NCBI RefSeq assembly: GCF_001039355.2
Contig: NW_019775912.1
Coordinates: forward strand, 1-50,671
Length of the DNA: 50,671 nucleotides
Reading direction: 5' to 3'
DNA from: Lingula anatina
Taxonomy: Eukaryota; Brachiopoda; Lingulata; Lingulida; Lingulidae
Shown: positions 41,567 through 49,466 of the stretch, one piece after another
Numbering within the stretch: position 1 is the first letter of the stretch
Layout: the number at the start of each line of letters is the position of its first letter
Notes under the pieces: generated by a model
The model's database searches: none
What the model was told of the DNA's origin: nothing
What the model saw: only the letters and a program-made list of their open reading frames with translations
Program-made: the position numbers and the translations under genes

Positions 41567-43264
41567 ACAAAAAGTGAATAAAATAAATTAATTATTCTGG
41601 AAATGAATCCATTGTATGTGGTCATATTACAGATAGTTACTTACATTTTCTTTCCCTTGCCAAATCTTTGACATGCTTTATCAGGACATCTGTTGCTTAG
41701 TTTTGCTTTAACTGTCTGTGTCTGTGTAAAGAAAAATAAAATCTATTGTATCTCAGTGTAAGAAACCAACTTCATGTTGAAGAGTGAAAGGCACATTAAT
41801 TCCATTTCCATGTTTTTGGATTACATGTTCTAATATAAACATTTTGCAATTTGGAAAATAAGATCTGTGTCAAACACATTTCTCCACAGAAGATTGGCTG
41901 ATTTACTGTTGGAAAGGAAAGTAGAAGTGTGCTAGATGTGCTAGATTGTTTCAGATGGAGTCCAACACACTTGTCTTGTATGTGGAAAAGATACTTTCTC
42001 TGAGGAATACCTGTCAAAATGCTCAAGCTCCTCTGCAGATGCTGAACAGATTTTAAAGAAAATAGCAGAGGCAAAGAAAGAAAAAGGTATTCTTATTGCA
42101 AAATTTAGTATTGCTAAAGTAATACCTTATATATTTACAAAACTTAAGCAGAATGAAATTATTGCACCAAAAAATTGTGTTATCTTGTAGATGTGCAGGA
42201 TTTAATTAAAACATCCTGTTTAGACATTTTATAGTCTAACAGCTAATTTTTCACTGTTAGGATGAATAAGTACAGTATTATGAGTAAGGTTTGTTTTTTG
42301 TGTTTTATTACCTCCATCCAAGATAACTGGTTTAGTGTTTAAATTACCATCTGGACTGGGAAGTGACCATACCTTTCATAAATAAATACTTTGAAACACA
42401 TCCAGATAGACTATTCTGTAATGTCAGTTTTATTTGCTTCTTCTAAAGGCCCCTCATCTTTTTATTCAGACTTCAAGATGGTACTGGAGCTATCTGGGCA
42501 CTGTCTTTCTGAGGTCAGTGACCACCTGCACCCTATGCACATCTTAATGATCCGATTACATGACAGTGCATTTGATGCATGTATAGAGTTACAGAAGTGG
42601 GACCTAGCTCTGGTGTATGCCAGTAAGACAACAGAAGCATACAGGTTAGAAGGGAAAAACCATTTGGAGTAAATTTAAAGGCCCACATTATATTGGGCTA
42701 TGCCTGAAACTGGTAGCATATAAATATTCAGTTGTCAGGTATATATTACTTTTTAAAAAAGTTTGTAAGCTTCTAACTTTTTAAAAGTTTAAAATTGTTG
42801 AAGCACATTTATATCATTCTCTATCCTTACTTGCAGAATGACAGAAATCAGTGGATTTTCATGGCTTTTTTTTATAATATTCAAGAAATGAATTTTTCCA
42901 GGGAATTTTATGCGGCATATCATCCAAATCTTGGTATTCACTTGATGAAGATTGGTAAAATGCAACAATATCTTAAACAGATTGAACCAGCGTTGAAGAA
43001 TCTTCAGCAGGTATATAATTACTTAAATATTTCAACTTCCAAGTGAGTATATAAGGATAAGTAAACATAGTTGACAACAGGTGTTATTTAAGGGACTGCT
43101 TGCTGTTTTTTTTGTTTCCATGTTCATCAATGTTTCCACAATTTTTCCAGGCTGAAGACATTTTGCATGTGAGTCATGGAAAGAGCCATTCTTTGTGCCA
43201 AGATCTAAAGATACTTTTAAAGCAGTGTGAGGAAGAGCTAAGAATTCAGCAAGGGAGAACATAA
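2133..43264 (+). CDS. SMYD3: SMYD3-like SET and MYND domain lysine methyltransferase (5'-partial, 12 exons)
   Basis: Spliced exons: 2133-2199, 6924-7034, 7249-7321, 7536-7663, 8389-8456, 9620-9722, 10010-10120, 13241-13307, 41955-42086, 42470-42644, 42902-43010, 43151-43264. All internal junctions are AG/GT and phases agree throughout, giving 418 residues to the TAA stop. In order, the protein has the second half of a MYND zinc finger (C-x2-C, YC, RCQ, HKKEC), the SET-I helical region, the SET core with a HSCCPN motif, the SET C-terminal VSYID segment, a post-SET CNCVMC cluster, and a TPR-like C-terminal domain. Family knowledge: SMYD proteins transfer methyl groups from S-adenosylmethionine to lysines of histones and cytoplasmic kinases. 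The order matches SMYD3, but this copy has an extra Cys-containing stretch (exons 8-9) between post-SET and TPR. The SET N-terminus with its SAM-binding glycine motif was not found in 1-2132 and is probably upstream of the window. SMYD1/2 are less likely from the C-terminal match. Confidence 0.93.
2270..2917. mobile_element. 648-bp terminal-inverted-repeat element
   Basis: Left end CAGGCTTCATAAACG and right end, reversed, CAGGCCTCATAAACG. The inverted similarity continues for about 110 bp, with matching 'cctcag', 'gccaatat', 'aacgagc/aacaagc' and 'cacaacgt' blocks. There is no transposase ORF. Target-site duplication is not clear. It lies in a SMYD intron. Confidence 0.7.
2985..4760 (+). repeat. 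About 161-bp tandem repeat array
   Basis: The anchor GGTCAAGTTC recurs at 4111, 4271, 4432 and 4596 (spacing 160-164), with an outlying copy near 3064. Each unit contains 'acttacagaactgatgaatattcataat' variants and 'gttatgctgttttttcac'. Related single units occur near 32290, 35275 and 46980 (reversed). Confidence 0.8.
3500..6480 (+). repeat. Diverged interspersed/satellite-like repeat family
   Basis: A unit of a few hundred bases recurs many times. Its landmarks are 'aatattgcatcaaaattgac', 'gggcactgc' and 'cttgaactctcatgggcctgaag'; copies lie near 3640, 4990, 5330, 5650 and 6410. Reversed copies lie at about 13490-13990, 35870-36730 and 46330-46450. There is no coding sequence. Confidence 0.65.
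6924..7034 (+). CDS. SMYD3: SMYD3-like exon: end of MYND finger and SET-I start
   Basis: 111-nt exon of 37 whole codons between 'ttttag' and 'gtttgt'. It reads RNSWTLHKKECVCFKR, giving the final His and Cys ligands of the MYND finger. It then reads MVPTDSTLLMLRLLLRLE, which matches the start of the helical insert that follows MYND in SMYD3. Confidence 0.93.
7249..7321 (+). CDS. SMYD3: SMYD3-like exon: SET-I insert
   Basis: 73-nt exon between 'cttttcag' and 'gtaaga', ending in phase 1. It reads KNDISITPLSKEDPQIRTFN and continues to DLMS, equivalent to the short linker before the long SET-I helices. Confidence 0.88.
7536..7663 (+). CDS. SMYD3: SMYD3-like exon: SET-I helices
   Basis: 128-nt exon between 'tttgtttag' and 'gtgagt'. 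It completes the split His codon and reads through TEDIKGDPKRTEQFVKMC and FVGDQLKVPTTELLEIFGK, the helical stretch preceding the core SET strand. Phase 0 end. Confidence 0.93.
8389..8456 (+). CDS. SMYD3: SMYD3-like exon: SET core, first part
   Basis: 68-nt exon between 'aatttcag' and 'gtaatt', ending in phase 2. It reads MIINSFSICSGEMQPIGAGV then YL. This matches the SMYD3 strand with N-S-F-x-I-C and the G-x-G-Y segment leading into the catalytic NHSC motif. Confidence 0.93.
8752..8902 (+). repeat. Partial TTAA MITE copy
   Basis: Matches the right half of the element at 44395-44739 ('aactctgaatg...ccattggt...', 'ttttttggcc', then 'agttattattcctttaa') and ends at TTAA 8899-8902. Its left half is missing or strongly diverged. 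The introns 7664-8388 and 8457-9619 show nothing else clear. Confidence 0.55.
9620..9722 (+). CDS. SMYD3: SMYD3-like exon: SET catalytic motif
   Basis: 103-nt exon after 'ctcctgcag'. It reads PSILDHSCCPNATTVFDG and then KLYVRAVEDIGDISE. This is the pseudoknot motif that binds the cofactor and lysine channel in SET enzymes. The usual first Asn of NHSC is Asp here (codon GAT), and the usual GEE is replaced by ISE. Confidence 0.95.
9843..9905. repeat. (GT)n(GA)n microsatellite
   Basis: About 15 GT units followed by about 16 GA units in a SMYD intron; the opposite-strand reading gives spurious Ser-Leu repeat ORFs. Confidence 0.98.
10010..10120 (+). CDS. SMYD3: SMYD3-like exon: SET end and post-SET zinc cluster
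   Basis: 111-nt exon of 37 codons between 'ctgttttag' and 'gtaagt'. It reads VRVSYIDQL, containing the catalytic-site Tyr equivalent. It then reads YYFTCNCVMCRDKQR, the three-Cys post-SET cluster that binds zinc together with a Cys of the SET core. Confidence 0.94.
10340..12250 (+). repeat. Tandem repeat array with TGACCTTTGACCT motifs
   Basis: Units of about 145 bp share 'gaacttgaataggaagtcat' (starts near 10949, 11332, 11474, 11621) and 'tgaccttgaaattgacctttgacct'. It lies in the SMYD intron 10121-13240. No coding sequence is seen. Repeats with this tgaccttgacctttgacct flavour are typical of mollusc genomes as I know them. Confidence 0.75.
11931..12052. repeat. 122-bp near-perfect palindrome (CCTATAGGA type)
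   Basis: Arms of about 55 nt start CCCTAACGAAAAA and end, reversed, CCCTTACGAAAAA. They are filled with AGGATCCTATA repeats around the centre GGAAATTGGGCCAATTTCC. Only a handful of mismatches lie between arms. It looks like a fold-back MITE. Confidence 0.85.
12464..13009. mobile_element. Harbinger-like MITE, full length (546 bp)
   Basis: Long inverted repeats (about 130 bp or more) begin GAGCGCATTCTCAACGAATT at both ends and are flanked by direct TTA triplets (12461-12463 and 13010-13012), as in PIF/Harbinger elements (TWA target). The core on the minus strand has the family small ORF starting at 12783, but with in-frame stops. Confidence 0.85.
13241..13307 (+). CDS. SMYD3: SMYD3-like exon: Cys-containing post-SET extension, first half
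   Basis: 67-nt exon between 'tttcttag' and 'gtaagt', ending in phase 1. It reads DQKLSSLRCPTTGCDGVVSQ then NH, with a C-x4-C pair. It joins across the 28.6-kb intron to 41955, where a split Asp codon (G + AT) is completed. Confidence 0.85.
14015..14083. repeat. (TA)n microsatellite
   Basis: About 34 TA units, directly before the TTAA-flanked element. Confidence 0.98.
14099..16151. mobile_element. About 2-kb TTAA-flanked element
   Basis: Bounded by TTAA (14099-14102 and 16148-16151). Terminal inverted repeats are GGGGGGAATGTA at the left and, reversed, GGGGGGTATGTA at the right. The interior has different composition (more mixed, several CpG) and no recognisable protein. TTAA targets are typical of piggyBac-type elements. 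It is non-autonomous. Confidence 0.6.
16152..16815. other. Intron sequence without recognised feature
   Basis: AT-rich, no ORF, repeat or RNA gene recognised. It is part of the large SMYD intron. Confidence 0.5.
16965..17135 (-). CDS. Small MITE ORF (56 aa), probable transposase N-terminal relic
   Basis: Intact ORF starting MAAGGDRRKKALLFYYLSKQ and continuing RRKRNELARRAAMNRL, ending FGAKI and stop. The basic, Arg-rich start with a Leu-rich patch resembles the N-terminus of Harbinger transposases; this is weak similarity by eye. The same ORF recurs with frameshift or stops at 477 (plus), 12783 (minus) and 18156 (minus), and identically at 17534-17704. It may be only a fossil of the autonomous parent. 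Confidence 0.4.
   Translation of the reverse strand: MAAGGDRRKKALLFYYLSKQRRKRNELARRAAMNRLSMEIISPEIYTEILMFGAKI
17255..17481. other. Assembly gap (227 N)
   Basis: Run of N. The 338 bp on its left (16917-17254) recurs, apparently identically, on its right (17486-17823). Confidence 0.99.
18386..20199. other. Intron/3' flanking sequence without recognised feature
   Basis: AT-rich, downstream of the receptor-like channel gene and inside the SMYD intron. No coding exon, RNA gene or clear repeat recognised. Confidence 0.5.
20200..20205 (-). terminator. Candidate polyadenylation signal of the receptor-like channel gene
   Basis: AATAAA on the minus strand, about 55 nt after the stop codon. Distance and sequence fit a poly(A) signal. 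There is no transcript evidence. Confidence 0.5.
20258..20458 (-). CDS. Glutamate receptor-like K+ channel exon 7: M4 and tail
   Basis: 201-nt terminal exon after 'caatttcag'. It reads HWSGKSADVAKSLMETGATL, then the M4 helix TILIAGWALWLFIVLVILAW, then a short cytoplasmic tail ending in PCYN and TAA at 20258-20260. Confidence 0.92.
   Translation of the reverse strand, partial: HWSGKSADVAKSLMETGATLTILIAGWALWLFIVLVILAWECIHKGHFRKEKNGGQLLMIKIPCYN
20258..29606 (-). CDS. Compact ionotropic glutamate receptor-like channel with K+-channel selectivity filter (7 exons, complete)
   Basis: Exons on the minus strand: 29606-29198, 27326-27199, 22840-22746, 22506-22344, 22105-22042, 21058-20805, 20458-20258. 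Phases match at all six junctions, giving 437 residues. Layout: signal peptide (about 1-24), short extracellular S1 lobe with sequons NIT, NVT and NET (41-137), M1 (about 158-178), pore helix and filter FVTMTTVGYGD (204-214), M3 (about 220-248) ending CFTATLTTSL, S2 lobe (about 250-385), M4 (about 391-411), short Lys-rich tail. The M1/re-entrant loop/M3/S2/M4 order and the M3 end, which resembles the SYTANLAAF gate, are ionotropic-glutamate-receptor features. TVGYGD is the K+-channel signature. No amino-terminal domain is present, and the length is close to bacterial GluR0. Prediction: a ligand-gated K+ channel in the plasma membrane; the ligand is unknown. The start is set at the second or third Met (29606 or 29603), where the signal peptide begins; a Met at 29648 would add 14 residues. 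Confidence 0.92.
20805..21058 (-). CDS. Glutamate receptor-like K+ channel exon 6: S2 lobe
   Basis: 254-nt exon after 'catgtag', ending at a codon boundary before 'gtaaaa'. It completes Val287 and reads CDNVVCLMKKLHDNANITG, IMLEFHTALHELHGGN, and so on to DPTDEPGKKK. Glu310 in GIMLEF lies where receptors have the acidic residue that binds the ligand amino group. This is an alignment by eye only. Confidence 0.9.
21140..21179. repeat. (TA)n microsatellite
   Basis: About 20 TA units in the receptor intron 21059-22041. Confidence 0.98.
21373..21580. mobile_element. About 208-bp fold-back element
   Basis: Imperfect inverted arms of about 75 bp share 'cacttgaaag', 'ctccctgcctacc', 'caccag' and 'cctgcaggg', around a short AT-rich centre. 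It lies in the receptor intron between exons 5 and 6. Confidence 0.65.
22042..22105 (-). CDS. Glutamate receptor-like K+ channel exon 5: S2 lobe
   Basis: 64-nt exon after 'atttcag', ending in phase 1 before 'gtaggt'. It reads VGVLDGTEAAMLAEGLGASV then T. This corresponds to the S2 strand-turn-helix (GxxxGS/T...) that contacts the ligand in glutamate receptors. Confidence 0.9.
22344..22506 (-). CDS. Glutamate receptor-like K+ channel exon 4: second half of filter, M3, S2 start
   Basis: 163-nt exon after 'ttttgcag'. It completes the filter Gly and reads YGDVVPKSLLAKFFG, the M3 helix TIWIMTGIVLVTCFTATLTT, and SLSADQLANNVPIDLKGAM. The M3 end CFTATLTTSL is in the place of the glutamate receptor gate motif. 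The donor is GTAAGA. Confidence 0.95.
22746..22840 (-). CDS. Glutamate receptor-like K+ channel exon 3: pore helix and first half of selectivity filter
   Basis: 95-nt exon ending in phase 2 inside the Gly of TVG. It reads DRLKNPEQFPKKFSSGYVEG and then IWWAFVTMTTVG. The WWAFVTMTTVG stretch is what voltage-gated K+ channels show in their pore helix. The donor is GTGAGT. Confidence 0.94.
22841..27198. other. Large intron 2 of the receptor-like channel gene
   Basis: Mostly unrecognised. A repeat-like minus-strand stretch lies at 22917-23318. A possible old inverted-repeat element may span about 23820-26615: TTTAAAGGACAAT occurs near 23824 and its reverse near 26600, with further matching blocks 'ggtcacrtggt' and 'gatgacaat' near 24000 and 26390. 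A C-run lies at 27129-27140. Confidence 0.35.
25399..25848 (-). other. Unidentified 149-codon ORF
   Basis: Begins MLSGYLEACVCPGITSMEEN and has several Cys. I do not recognise it. It sits inside the receptor intron, in the possible inverted-repeat element, with no splice context that fits the receptor. It may be chance or a transposon fragment. Confidence 0.2.
27199..27326 (-). CDS. Glutamate receptor-like K+ channel exon 2: M1
   Basis: 128-nt exon, acceptor 'tttttttag' and donor 'gtgagt'. It completes Gly137 and reads FIYLGRQDEDINPIG. The hydrophobic M1 follows, FQAWPLALIILLAACFAGII then IWIA, ending in phase 0. Confidence 0.92.
27441..27475. repeat. (GT)n microsatellite
   Basis: About 17 GT units in receptor intron 1. 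Confidence 0.98.
28279..28581. mobile_element. Short Harbinger-like MITE copy nested in another element
   Basis: About 300 bp, with the family terminal and 'ctctccgcctctcacac...cctgcgggggtacagtcattaaat' sequences, but lacking the core with the small ORF. The ends are mutated (actgcattcacaacga / tgtgaatgcgatct). Confidence 0.75.
28671..28730. repeat. (TA)n microsatellite
   Basis: 30 TA units inside the element at 27621-29043. Confidence 0.98.
29198..29606 (-). CDS. Glutamate receptor-like K+ channel exon 1: signal peptide and S1 lobe
   Basis: Residues 1-136 plus one base of Gly137; donor 'CACCAG|GTGAGG'. The start MMKLDISPVLFCHILILTIP is a good signal peptide. The S1 segment contains ITVSAIWYDLPPL, four Cys after the signal and three N-glycosylation sequons. 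It ends in DDDVLFVPLIKSP, where glutamate receptors run into M1. Residues 112-113 (Arg-Arg after AVPM) are candidates for the ligand-carboxylate-binding Arg. That role is inferred, not shown. Confidence 0.88.
29650..32280. other. Intron/5' flank of the receptor gene, no gene recognised
   Basis: AT-rich. The promoter of the receptor-like gene should lie just above 29606-29648 on the minus strand, but I see no distinctive element. A CA microsatellite lies at 31040-31073. Short ORFs here have no recognisable features. Confidence 0.45.
31040..31073. repeat. (CA)n microsatellite
   Basis: About 15 CA units, one interrupted by GA. Confidence 0.97.
32369..33459 (+). pseudogene. Non-LTR retrotransposon reverse transcriptase, 5'-truncated and broken
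   Basis: Reads the RT thumb/palm with TKQGCMLSPFMFSLFLNK and the catalytic box YLLFADDAVEISD, then INIDKTKIIIF, stop. A new frame continues with the typical LINE C-terminal part: YKYLGLILS, VPTLCYGAEIWGF, stop (33062), then LLGLSSRTSNVMVLGEPGRL and RQNWVENIQNSPKLCENYAL. FADD is the active-site Asp pair of reverse transcriptases. The stops at about 32753 and 33062 show it is dead. It breaks at 33459, where foreign sequence begins, and its continuation reappears at 34333. Confidence 0.85.
33460..34330 (+). pseudogene. Non-LTR retrotransposon endonuclease fragment (different LINE)
   Basis: An apurinic-type endonuclease domain, readable with one frameshift near 33540. It reads GVAFLSQDSFTVTQ, SFEYIEVLVTA, LLIVGDLNIHWDDQ, GLTQYVLDPTHVRGHTLDMV, HLLSDHHVI. 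The GDLN and SDHH motifs are catalytic in this fold. It ends with a basic linker (EAKRDRRKAERKWRGK) just before the single N. The family resembles CR1/Jockey-like LINEs and differs from the flanking RT element. Confidence 0.8.
34333..35094 (+). pseudogene. LINE C-terminal region, second copy plus continuation
   Basis: 34333-34735 repeats 33057-33459 with two mismatches. After that it continues PEKYLFDVNIRKYRVAFTKF and ends with a CKYC...EDEKHF zinc-knuckle-like motif. A frameshift near 34910 moves the reading to LLVCLRYEESRAQYIPNL. The order C-x2-C...H-F-L-x-x-C is the usual LINE C-terminus. Confidence 0.8.
35270..36900. repeat. Diverged interspersed repeats
   Basis: 35275-35460 resembles the 161-bp array unit. 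35870-36730 is an inverted, diverged copy of the 5.0-5.8 kb repeat family ('gcaaaacttgtgaaagtacagac', 'atgcaatattacat', 'cctatggaaattcaaag'). Confidence 0.6.
36901..38600. other. Intron sequence, no gene recognised
   Basis: 37780-38060 has open frames in all three minus-strand phases but no recognisable protein. 38140-38310 has similarity to the 5-kb repeat family. Confidence 0.4.
38640..38855 (-). pseudogene. Possible Harbinger-type transposase N-terminal fragment
   Basis: On the minus strand an ATG at 38824 opens MASIWKCVSGDSEEESLQCL, followed after a frameshift by a basic stretch and SRRPQFNAYSQM. This recalls the RR-x-x-G-AY-x-x-L segment of Harbinger transposases. Weak similarity by eye only. 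Confidence 0.25.
39128..40135 (-). pseudogene. Non-LTR retrotransposon reverse transcriptase 3' fragment
   Basis: Minus strand. It reads LFYNAQVTPHLDYYSPVWDS, WQKRSTRLILVIHQK, LNWLNIYEKIDSRKFTMIYK, then after a frameshift KTFWSSILLWNNLHNDIQNL and KSFKS. This is the usual C-terminal order in Jockey/CR1-like LINEs (PHLDYCSPVW, QKRAARLI, WN-LP-I). Upstream, 39860-40130 is more decayed. Confidence 0.8.
40327..40557 (+). other. Orphan coding-like fragment (76 codons)
   Basis: Reads MPMSHNRNDRYISLLDNILD, TRTIENLTTDKELQHAESVH, WPDWLENSVSVADDIFECLK. Composition looks protein-like (conserved-looking Trp, Leu and Asp spacing), but I do not recognise it. It ends in an A-run and stop, and it has no splice phase fit to SMYD. 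It could be a processed-gene or transposon fragment. Confidence 0.25.
41072..41112. repeat. (TA)n microsatellite
   Basis: About 20 TA units abutting the inverted-repeat element at 41111. Confidence 0.97.
41111..41460. mobile_element. Inverted-repeat element with CCTGAAGAAAGAATG...ACCGGTCGGGG arms
   Basis: Two arms of about 107 bp (41111-41217 and 41353-41460) are inverted copies with about 90 percent identity. They share 'acatcagctattttgccccgaccggtt' and 'gtttatttgttact'. The centre is about 135 bp. TA microsatellites lie on both sides. Confidence 0.85.
41501..41564. repeat. (TA)n(GA)n microsatellite
   Basis: 16 TA units followed by about 16 GA units. Confidence 0.98.
41955..42086 (+). CDS. 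SMYD3: SMYD3-like exon: Cys-containing post-SET extension, second half
   Basis: 132-nt exon after 'ttgtttcag', before 'gtattc'. It completes Asp, then reads GVQHTCLVCGKDTFSEEYLS and a charged helix rich in Lys and Glu (AEQILKKIAEAKKEK). The C-x2-C pair probably teams with the C-x4-C of the previous exon to form a small zinc knuckle. That pairing is inference. Confidence 0.86.
42470..42644 (+). CDS. SMYD3: SMYD3-like exon: TPR-like C-terminal domain
   Basis: 175-nt exon after 'tttattcag', ending in phase 2 before 'gttaga'. It reads LHPMHILMIRLHDSAFDACI, ELQKWDLALVYASKTTEAYR. This matches the antiparallel helices of the SMYD C-terminal domain that cover the substrate cleft. Confidence 0.93.
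42902..43010 (+). CDS. SMYD3: SMYD3-like exon: TPR-like C-terminal domain, continued
   Basis: 109-nt exon after 'tttttccag'. It completes Arg, then reads EFYAAYHPNLGIHLMKIGKM and IEPALKNLQQ, ending at a codon boundary before 'gtatat'. The pattern HP-x-x-G-x-x-x-MK-x-GK is shared with SMYD3. Confidence 0.93.
43151..43264 (+). CDS. SMYD3: SMYD3-like terminal exon
   Basis: 114-nt exon after 'tttttccag', ending in TAA at 43262-43264. It reads AEDILHVSHGKSHSLCQDLK and a final helix ending in IQQGRT. The HGKSHSL segment matches the family's conserved HGxxHSL. A candidate polyadenylation signal is AATAAA at 44054-44059; a closer variant ATTAAA lies near 43415. Confidence 0.93.
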   Translation, partial: AEDILHVSHGKSHSLCQDLKILLKQCEEELRIQQGRT

Positions 43265-43620
43265 CATTATACAGAGTCCTCATGTAAACTTCTATTTCTC
43301 TAAATATGGATTTTTCAAGAAAGCATGGTTGTTACACTACTTTTCAGATCAAAACTGAACATCTTAAATTTTAATTTAAGGGTAATTGGAGAGGGAGAGA
43401 GAGAGAGAGATTCAATTAAAAAAAAAATTAACACTATTGAGGTACTGTGAACATACATTTTATTTCACCCTGCTGTTCATTTTCCACATAAGACTAGAAG
43501 ATGTAAATAATTTGATATACAAGTATCTGTAATACCAGGGCCAGAGATATCTAGTGAAGTTGCTTTCTACTTCAGGTCAGTAATTTTGGCATTTCAGAAA
43601 ACTGCATTCAAATTCACACA

Positions 43621-43910
43621 TAGTACTGGCTGGGTCAGCCCAATTCTGTGGATTCTCACTTAAGGGTATTGAAACCCTTTGTTATAAACCAAATAACAAA
43701 AATGATTTTTTTTCCTGTATTTAATAATACGTCTTTCTTTGTGCCGATTTTAAACAATGAAAAAGTCCTCAAAAATATAAAATTTTAGCGTTTATATTTT
43801 TTCAATGCAATGTATAAGCATAGGGATCTCGAAGCTATAATCGTCAATTTAACCTTTCTATTTTGAGGCGAGATAGCAATTGGTATGAGTTGGACCAACC
43901 CAGCTACTAC
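43621..43910. mobile_element. Possible small TIR element (about 290 bp)
   Basis: TAGTACTGGCTGGGTCAGCC at the left; the right end, reversed, is TAGTAGCTGGGTTGGTCC. The similarity runs about 24 bp with a 3-nt indel and a few mismatches. It lies in the SMYD-SURF4 intergenic region. Confidence 0.4.
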
Positions 43911-44394
43911 AAAGTTAGCTTGAATGTGCCAATAGTGACCTCTATATCATGGGACCCCGTTTGAAAACTTATTATAGAAAGGAGATGGAAGTTGGCATAT
44001 AAATTTGCTCCTTAGAGCAATGCTATTTTAAGTAGCTATACATATCAAGTATCAATAAATAAACCAATTTATCACTACCATGAACAGGGTGTAGTAGGGG
44101 CTTTCCTTAAAAAATATAATGCAGTTAAGGGCATTTCTTTTATTTCTTTACTCTACAGTATTCTAAATGTAAATGTATTTTGGAAAAATTACAAACTTGT
44201 GAAATTCTAGCACCAAGATGTTATTTGCACTCTATGGCACAACATACAATACAAAAAGTGTAGAGTACAAATGGCGCCAGAAATACATTGCCTCCTCTCT
44301 TACTTCTTTCTATGCTTACCTATATAGCTAACAATTTGAAAATCCTGACAATATTGGCCAAGTGTGAACTCTACCACATTACCAGCAAAATATC

Positions 44395-44739
44395 TTAAAG
44401 GGATAATAACTCTTCGTATGAAATCTGTATTTCACAATAAAAACATTGTGAGTGACTCATAAAAATATAATATATTCTGTTTTCCCACAAAAACGGCTGT
44501 TATAGCTATTATTCTGATATCTGAGCTTGTCTTTTGACCACGTGACCTCCATTGATGGCTATACTATGTTAAAATCTCTTAAGAGATTTTAACAAAAAAC
44601 CAAACTTTTTAGAAAAAAACCAGGGACTAACTTTGAATGTAAAAATGGATTCATTAACCATTGGTAAGTATGGGAAAATTGTTGTTTACTCCAGGAAAAT
44701 TCATTTTTTGGCCGAAACGAAGAGTTATTATCACTTTAA
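44395..44739. mobile_element. TTAA MITE with central perfect palindrome
   Basis: Ends TTAAAGGGATAATAACTC and, reversed, TTAAAGTGATAATAACTC, with TTAA at both borders. A 26-bp perfect palindrome lies at 44568-44593. Copies occur at about 49163-49466 and in part at 8752-8902. No coding sequence. Confidence 0.75.
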
Positions 44740-45569
44740 TATATATCTACTGAACTATATACATCACAGATTTCAAATACATTTCCAAAAGGAATGGTCT
44801 ACAATTTTGACAGTAAGGAGGCTATGTGTTAACAGATAATTTTAACTTTTTACTGACCTAAGCAGATGTCATGTCTAAGCTACAAATTCCTTGCTCTTTA
44901 ATACCAACATGTATATTTTGTGGAAAAAGTTTACAATTCATTGGTCAGGTAAACAATATTTCTACATAATTTTACACTTAACATAGAGACACACAAACAA
45001 CATATGAGTAATATATCTAAGGTGGGTAAAGTATGGCTATAACTGTGATTATTGATTAATTCTACCTTACGCGTGGAATACAAGTAATTCTTTATTCAGT
45101 TTTATGTGCTAAATCATCAAGTTTCAAACAAAGTGTGGATTTGGTTTCAGTTTACTCTGGGTATTGATAACTTGACGTCTTCTTAATTATGTATCACCTT
45201 AAAATTCATCCAATTCCAAACACCCAATGGTTCACTGGGCCCCGATATCAGACTTCAAAGCCATCTCATCACTAGCATAAATCTATCTCTAGTGTGCTTC
45301 CACACTGCCCTTTGTTGGACTCACTCTAGCATATTTTAAACAATTAAATGTACAGTTTCAGCCACACCAATATTTTGCCAAATGATTAACAGTGGAACAT
45401 AAGAATTGAAAATTTAACATTTTCCTCTGCCAAAATGGTTATCAACTTCAATTTCGCTGGCTAATGTGAGCCCAGCTCAGGTGATGAAACATCAGACGGC
45501 ACAAAAGCCATGATAAGCTCAGTGCTAATAGAGGGCAGTGTAAGCATGCTGAGTCACATCTACTTATCT
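44740..45569. other. Convergent intergenic sequence
   Basis: Between the 3' ends of the SMYD and SURF4 genes. AT-rich, no gene or clear repeat recognised. Confidence 0.5.
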
Positions 45570-45575
45570 TTTATT
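45570..45575 (-). terminator. Candidate polyadenylation signal of SURF4
   Basis: AATAAA on the minus strand, 37 nt past the SURF4 stop codon. Confidence 0.5.
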
Positions 45576-45611
45576 TGAGTCTTTGACTCTTTAAAATGTC
45601 ACAAGGAGCTT

Positions 45612-48927
<3,316 letters not shown>

Positions 48928-49162
48928 CTAGAAAATAAAAAAAAATTTTTAAAGTAAAGTGCCAAGCATTTCGACTGGTCCAATCAATCAGACCTTATTA
49001 ATTATATTATAAAATTAATTTCTCTACACTCAAACATTTAGTCCAAATGTCAAAATCATGCGACAGAATTTATTTTCTTGTTACGATTGTTCAACTGCAC
49101 TGTCAGCATGACTCGGTAAATTTTCAAGCCAATTGTCAATTGTTGTCCTTTCAAAAGCTCTC

Positions 49163-49466
49163 GTCAATAACTCTTGTACATATGAATTCTATATTTCACA
49201 ATAAAAACATTGTGAATAACTCATAGAAATGTAAAATATTGTTTTACCACAAAAACGGCAGTTATAGCTATTATTCTGATATCTGAGCTTGTCTTCAGAC
49301 CACATGACCTCCATTGATGGCTATACTCTGTTAAAATCTCTTAAGAGATTTTAACAAAAAAAAAAAAAAACTTTTTAGAAAAAAAAACAGGGACTAACTT
49401 TGAATGTAAAAATGGATTCACTATCCATTGGTAAATATGGGAAAATTGTTGTTTACTCCAGGAAGA
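49163..49466. repeat. Second copy of the TTAA MITE, degraded ends
   Basis: Highly similar to 44400-44690, including the 26-bp palindrome at 49330-49355, but with both terminal TTAA ends lost or mutated. Confidence 0.8.

Noticed and set aside
43032-43283. Minus-strand ORF opposite the last SMYD exon
   Set aside because: Shadow of the coding exon 43151-43264.
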